Part shown: piece after piece, positions 39,808-42,753 of the stretch
Layout: the number at the start of each line of letters is the position of its first letter
How positions within the stretch are numbered: the first letter of the stretch is position 1
Source: Myxococcota bacterium
Lineage (GTDB): Bacteria; Myxococcota_A; UBA796; CAJQPC01
Reading direction: 5' to 3'
Length of the DNA: 42,753 bases
Assembly (NCBI GenBank): GCA_023150775.1
Contig: JAKLKE010000017.1
Span: forward strand, 1 to 42,753
Position numbers and translations under genes: made by a program
Notes under the pieces: generated by a model
The model's database searches: none
What the model was told of the DNA's origin: nothing
What the model saw: the letters and a program-made list of their open reading frames with translations, nothing else

Positions 39808-41064
39808 ATGTCCGAGACGACCCACGCCGAGCCCCTGAACGACGGCAGCCTCATCTACGACTGGAACACCCAAGGCGACCGCGTGTCGCCGCCGATGCGC
39901 CGCGTCGCCTACTTCGACGAGACGCTGCGCGACGGCATCCAGTGCCCCTCGGTGGTCGATCCCCCCATCGAGGCGAAGATGCAGATGATCCGCCTCATGG
40001 ACCAGCTCGGCGTTCACCACGTCGACATCGGCCTGCCCGGCGCCGGGGCCCGGGCCGTCGCCGACTGCACCGTGCTCGCCGAGATGATCCGCGACGAGCG
40101 CCTCAGCATCAAGGCGGCCTGCGCGGCCCGCACCCACCCCAACGACATCCGTCCCGTCATCGAGATCTCCCAGAAGGTCGGCCTGCCGATTGAGGTCATG
40201 GCCTTCTTGGGCACCTCGCCGATGCGCCTCTACGCCGAGTCTTGGACGGCGGAGGTCTTGGAGGAGCGCACCCGCGACTCCGTGAGAATGGCGAAGGGCG
40301 CGGGCCTGCCCTGCACCTTCGTCACTGAAGACACCGTGCGCTCCCAGCCCGCCCTGCTCAGCCGCCTGTTCCGGGGCGCCATCGCTGAAGGCGCCGACGG
40401 CCTCTGCCTCTGCGACACCGTCGGCCACGCCACCCCCGACGGCGTGTTCAACCTCATCCACTTCACCAAGAACCTGATCCGCGCTGAAGGCACGACCACC
40501 CGGGTGGACTGGCACGGCCACAACGACCGCGGCCACGGCCTGCCCAACGCGCTCATCGCCGTGGAGGCCGGGGCCGACCGCGTTCACGGCACGGTCTTGG
40601 GCATGGGTGAGCGTGTGGGCAACACCCAGCTCGACCTGTTCTTGGTGAACATGAAGCTGCTCAACGTCGAAGACGCCGAGCTGCACCTGCTCAGCGACCT
40701 CGTTCAGCTCGCGTCAGAGGCCTGCCACGTCCCGATCCCCGTGAGTTACCCCGTGTTTGGCCGCGACGCCTTCCGCACGGGCACCGGGGTTCACGCCGCG
40801 GCGGTGATCAAGGCCCAAAAACGTGGCGAAGACTGGCTCGCCGACCGCATCTACTCCGGCGTGCCCGCGGGCTGGTTCGGCCGCCGCCAAGAGATCGAGG
40901 TCGGCCACTACAGCGGCCAATCCAACGTCGTGGCGTGGCTGGTCACCCGGAACATCGAGCCCAAAGACTCCTTGGTCCAGGCGATCTTCGAGCAGGCCAA
41001 GGCCGGAAACCGCCTCTTGGACGAGCAAGAGATCCTCAGCATCGTCCGGGCGCACGCGGCCTGA
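39808..41064 (+). CDS. 2-isopropylmalate/homocitrate synthase family enzyme
   Basis: Claisen-type synthase of the DRE-TIM metallolyase group, 418 aa, condensing acetyl-CoA with a 2-keto acid. The metal and catalytic motif is FDETLRDGIQ, and the second signature is HGHNDRGHGLPNALIAVEAG followed by VHGTVLGMGERVGNTQLDLF. The barrel and the following helical subdomain are present, but the C-terminal leucine-binding regulatory domain of LeuA (about 120 residues) is absent, so it resembles NifV-type homocitrate or citramalate-type enzymes in length. GGAG lies 9 nt before ATG 39808. Next to a LeuB-like enzyme it suggests a keto-acid elongation or leucine route. Substrate not resolved. Confidence 0.88.
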   Translation: MSETTHAEPLNDGSLIYDWNTQGDRVSPPMRRVAYFDETLRDGIQCPSVVDPPIEAKMQMIRLMDQLGVHHVDIGLPGAGARAVADCTVLAEMIRDERLSIKAACAARTHPNDIRPVIEISQKVGLPIEVMAFLGTSPMRLYAESWTAEVLEERTRDSVRMAKGAGLPCTFVTEDTVRSQPALLSRLFRGAIAEGADGLCLCDTVGHATPDGVFNLIHFTKNLIRAEGTTTRVDWHGHNDRGHGLPNALIAVEAGADRVHGTVLGMGERVGNTQLDLFLVNMKLLNVEDAELHLLSDLVQLASEACHVPIPVSYPVFGRDAFRTGTGVHAAAVIKAQKRGEDWLADRIYSGVPAGWFGRRQEIEVGHYSGQSNVVAWLVTRNIEPKDSLVQAIFEQAKAGNRLLDEQEILSIVRAHAA

Positions 41065-41083
41065 GCGGCGCTGAAGCCGCCGG

Positions 41084-41611
41084 CTACTTGACCATGAGCC
41101 CGATGGCGACCGCCGCCGCCGGGCCCGCGGGCTCGTTAAAGCGCCGACGCCAGCGGGAACGTTTGGAGTGCTCGGCCTGGGCGGCGATGGCGGCCTGGGC
41201 GACGGGCTCGGTGACCTGCACCAGGCGCACCCCGGCGAAGTAGTCCATCGTCGGCACACCCGAGAAGACCAACGAGGCGTTCGCGCCCGTGGCCTCGGAC
41301 TTCATGATCAGGTTGCCGCGCAGGTCGTAGAGCACGATGCTGATCAGCTCAACGCCGACGTCTCCGCAGGCGACGAGCTGGTACTCAATGTCGGACTGAA
41401 GGCTCACCAGCATGTATTGGGAGCTGCCCTCGTCGATGTCCCAGGAGGCGTTGGCCTTGAGCCGCCAACGATCCTCTTGGGCGTCCTCGATCATGCCGTT
41501 GGTGCAGATTCGCGCCGCGAGCTGGTCGGCGTGGGCCTCACCGAGGCCGACGAGCCCCACGCCGAGGGTCATCGACAGGAGGGACGCCGCCCAATGCACT
41601 GCTGAGCTCAC
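41084..41611 (-). CDS. hypothetical secreted protein
   Basis: A 175-aa protein without a recognised family. GTG 41611 gives MSSAVHWAASLLSMTLGVGL and then VGLGEAHA, a signal peptide; longer starts run into the upstream gene. The mature part has two cysteines (RICTNG, VACGDVGVE) and beta-rich segments with YMLVSLQSDIEYQLVACGDV, like a periplasmic C2 or jelly-roll fold. A basic stretch (HSKRSRWRRRFNE) and a mildly hydrophobic end close it. It follows the panC and membrane-protein genes on the same strand by 17 nt. Function unknown. Confidence 0.55.
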   Translation of the reverse strand: MSSAVHWAASLLSMTLGVGLVGLGEAHADQLAARICTNGMIEDAQEDRWRLKANASWDIDEGSSQYMLVSLQSDIEYQLVACGDVGVELISIVLYDLRGNLIMKSEATGANASLVFSGVPTMDYFAGVRLVQVTEPVAQAAIAAQAEHSKRSRWRRRFNEPAGPAAAVAIGLMVK

Positions 41612-41628
41612 GCGCGAAGACGACGGCC

Positions 41629-41970
41629 TCAAGGGTTCTCTCCCTTCAGACGACGGAGCAGCTCGGCCCGCCGGGGATCCTCTTGGGGCGTCTCGGCGCG
41701 CGACAGCTCGCGCAGAGCGGCGGTCAGGCGGCGATTGTTCAGCAGGATGTGCCACACGAGCAGACCAGCGAGGAGCAGGTTGATGACACGAAGGGGCCCC
41801 TGAAACTCAGGGACGCCATAACTCACCAGGAAGCAGGCCCCCAAGAGGTTGAGGACCTGAACCGACCAGAACAGACGACGCCGAGTGTACCAGCCCTCGC
41901 CGAGATGCACGGCGCGATTGATCGCCAGCAGGGCAAAGACGCTCAGAAGTACGACCGCGCTCAGATCCAC
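41629..41970 (-). CDS. small three-helix membrane protein
   Basis: A 113-aa membrane protein. Three hydrophobic helices are seen: LSAVVLLSVFALLAI, LFWSVQVLNLLGACFLVSYG and PLRVINLLLAGLLVWHILL, with basic WYTRRR between the first two and a charged helical tail (LTAALRELSRAETPQEDPRR). No family is recognised. GTG 41970 starts 10 nt inside the end of panC, so translation is likely coupled; ATG 42012 would add a polar N-terminus before the first helix. Confidence 0.6.
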   Translation of the reverse strand: MDLSAVVLLSVFALLAINRAVHLGEGWYTRRRLFWSVQVLNLLGACFLVSYGVPEFQGPLRVINLLLAGLLVWHILLNNRRLTAALRELSRAETPQEDPRRAELLRRLKGENP

Positions 41971-42753
41971 GGGACCGCCATGTTGTCGATGAGCCGCGTT
42001 CTCCCGATCCATCCCGCGACCAAGACGCGCGCCGGGCGGTCTAGGGTGGCGAGCGGCGCGAGGGTGCCGGGGTCTACGATCTCAAAGTAATCGAGGCGGT
42101 CGACCTCCAGCGCGGCGCGGCCCGCGGCGCGTAGGGTGTCGACCTCACGCTCCCCCGCCGTCGCCGCGTTGACCACGGCGCGCAGGGCGGCGGAGAGGCT
42201 CAGGGCCCGGCGACGCTCTTCAGCGCTGAGGTAGGTGTTGCGCGACGACATCGCCAAGCCGTCGGGATCCCGGATGAGCGGCCCGCCGACGATCTCCACC
42301 GGCAAGCCCAGGTCTGTCGTCATGCGCCGGATCACCGCGAGCTGCTGGAAGTCTTTCTCCCCAAACACCGCGAGCTGGGGCTGAACCACGCCGAACAGCC
42401 GCGCGACCACGGTGGTGACCCCGTCGAAGTGCCCTGGCCGCGCCGCGCCGCAGAGGCCCTCGGTGAGCCCGGCGACGGAGACGGTGGTGGCGCGATCCGG
42501 CGGGTAGAAGTCTGTCGGCGCGAAGACCACATCGACCCCCTCCGCCGCGCAGAGCCGCTCGTCCCCAGCGAGGTCGCGGGGGTACCGCGAGAGATCCTCG
42601 TTGGGGCCAAACTGCAGGGGGTTCACGAAGATCGACACCACGAGCCGATCACAGCGAGGCCGGGCCAAGGCCATGAGCGAGGCGTGCCCGGCGTGTAAGA
42701 AGCCCATCGTCGGCACAAAACCGACGCTGAGCCCGGCGGTCTGCCAAGCGCGC
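41961..42753 (-). CDS. panC: pantothenate synthetase PanC (N-terminus beyond the window)
   Basis: Joins pantoate and beta-alanine using ATP in vitamin B5/coenzyme A synthesis. 263 codons are visible; the open frame continues off the right edge, only the first 20 or so residues missing. Motifs: VPTMGFLHAGHASLM (HxGH nucleotide site), FVNPLQFGPNEDLSRYPRD, GHFDGVTTVVARLF, FGEKDFQQL, and AMSSRNTYLS. It sets the reading direction for the two small genes that follow it. Confidence 0.96.
   Translation of the reverse strand, partial: RAWQTAGLSVGFVPTMGFLHAGHASLMALARPRCDRLVVSIFVNPLQFGPNEDLSRYPRDLAGDERLCAAEGVDVVFAPTDFYPPDRATTVSVAGLTEGLCGAARPGHFDGVTTVVARLFGVVQPQLAVFGEKDFQQLAVIRRMTTDLGLPVEIVGGPLIRDPDGLAMSSRNTYLSAEERRRALSLSAALRAVVNAATAGEREVDTLRAAGRAALEVDRLDYFEIVDPGTLAPLATLDRPARVLVAGWIGRTRLIDNMAVPWI

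Overview
The window is GC-rich, almost fully coding DNA from what looks like a Myxococcota or related 'Deltaproteobacteria' genome. This is inferred from a Ser/Thr kinase with PEGA repeats, an FHA-sigma54 activator, a MopE-like protein with a MYXO-CTERM-like tail, many lipoproteins and Pro-rich one-TM proteins, and a bacterial mevalonate operon beside lpxC, which implies a Gram-negative outer membrane. No rRNA, tRNA, CRISPR array, transposase or prophage gene was found. The right edge cuts panC.

Layout. 1-2.9 kb: a macro-like/SIR2 protein convergent with a radical SAM/SPASM protein. 2.9-8.2 kb: a small lipoprotein, a PEGA kinase, a secreted PEGA protein and a TPR protein. 8.3-9.6 kb: a rhomboid with a zinc ribbon and a MopE-like surface protein. 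9.65-13.1 kb: ruvC-ruvA-ruvB, a DUF192 lipoprotein and lpxC, ending in a perfect hairpin. 13.1-16.4 kb: a 15-codon micro-ORF with its own apparent promoter, a methyltransferase, a 71-aa membrane protein with a long leader, and an FHA-sigma54 activator. 16.4-18.4 kb (minus): a B12-binding radical SAM enzyme and a small envelope protein. 18.5-25.4 kb: a complete peptide-type ABC importer (binding lipoprotein, two permeases, two ATPases) followed by an MscS-type channel. 25.4-28.7 kb: a long-chain acyl-CoA ligase convergent with an FG-GAP lipoprotein. 28.7-33.8 kb: five tightly overlapped mevalonate-pathway genes (HMG-CoA reductase, mevalonate kinase, diphosphomevalonate decarboxylase, phosphomevalonate kinase, type 2 IPP isomerase). 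33.9-35.9 kb: a BCP-like peroxiredoxin, then an intergenic array of seven palindromes at an exact 31-bp period, then a Fic protein with a C-terminal winged helix. 35.9-41.1 kb: a Pro-rich membrane protein, then a LeuB-like dehydrogenase, a thiolase and a LeuA/homocitrate-synthase-like enzyme in one direction. 41.1-42.75 kb (minus): panC (partial) and two small envelope genes.

How the genes fit together. The mevalonate operon makes IPP/DMAPP from HMG-CoA. HMG-CoA synthase is not in the window, but a thiolase able to supply acetoacetyl-CoA lies 5 kb downstream. ruvABC resolves Holliday junctions. The ABC importer is an operon with start/stop overlaps. The most unusual features are the 31-bp palindrome array upstream of the Fic/winged-helix gene, the promoter/micro-ORF/hairpin unit at 13.1-13.3 kb, and the macro-SIR2 fusion at the left edge.
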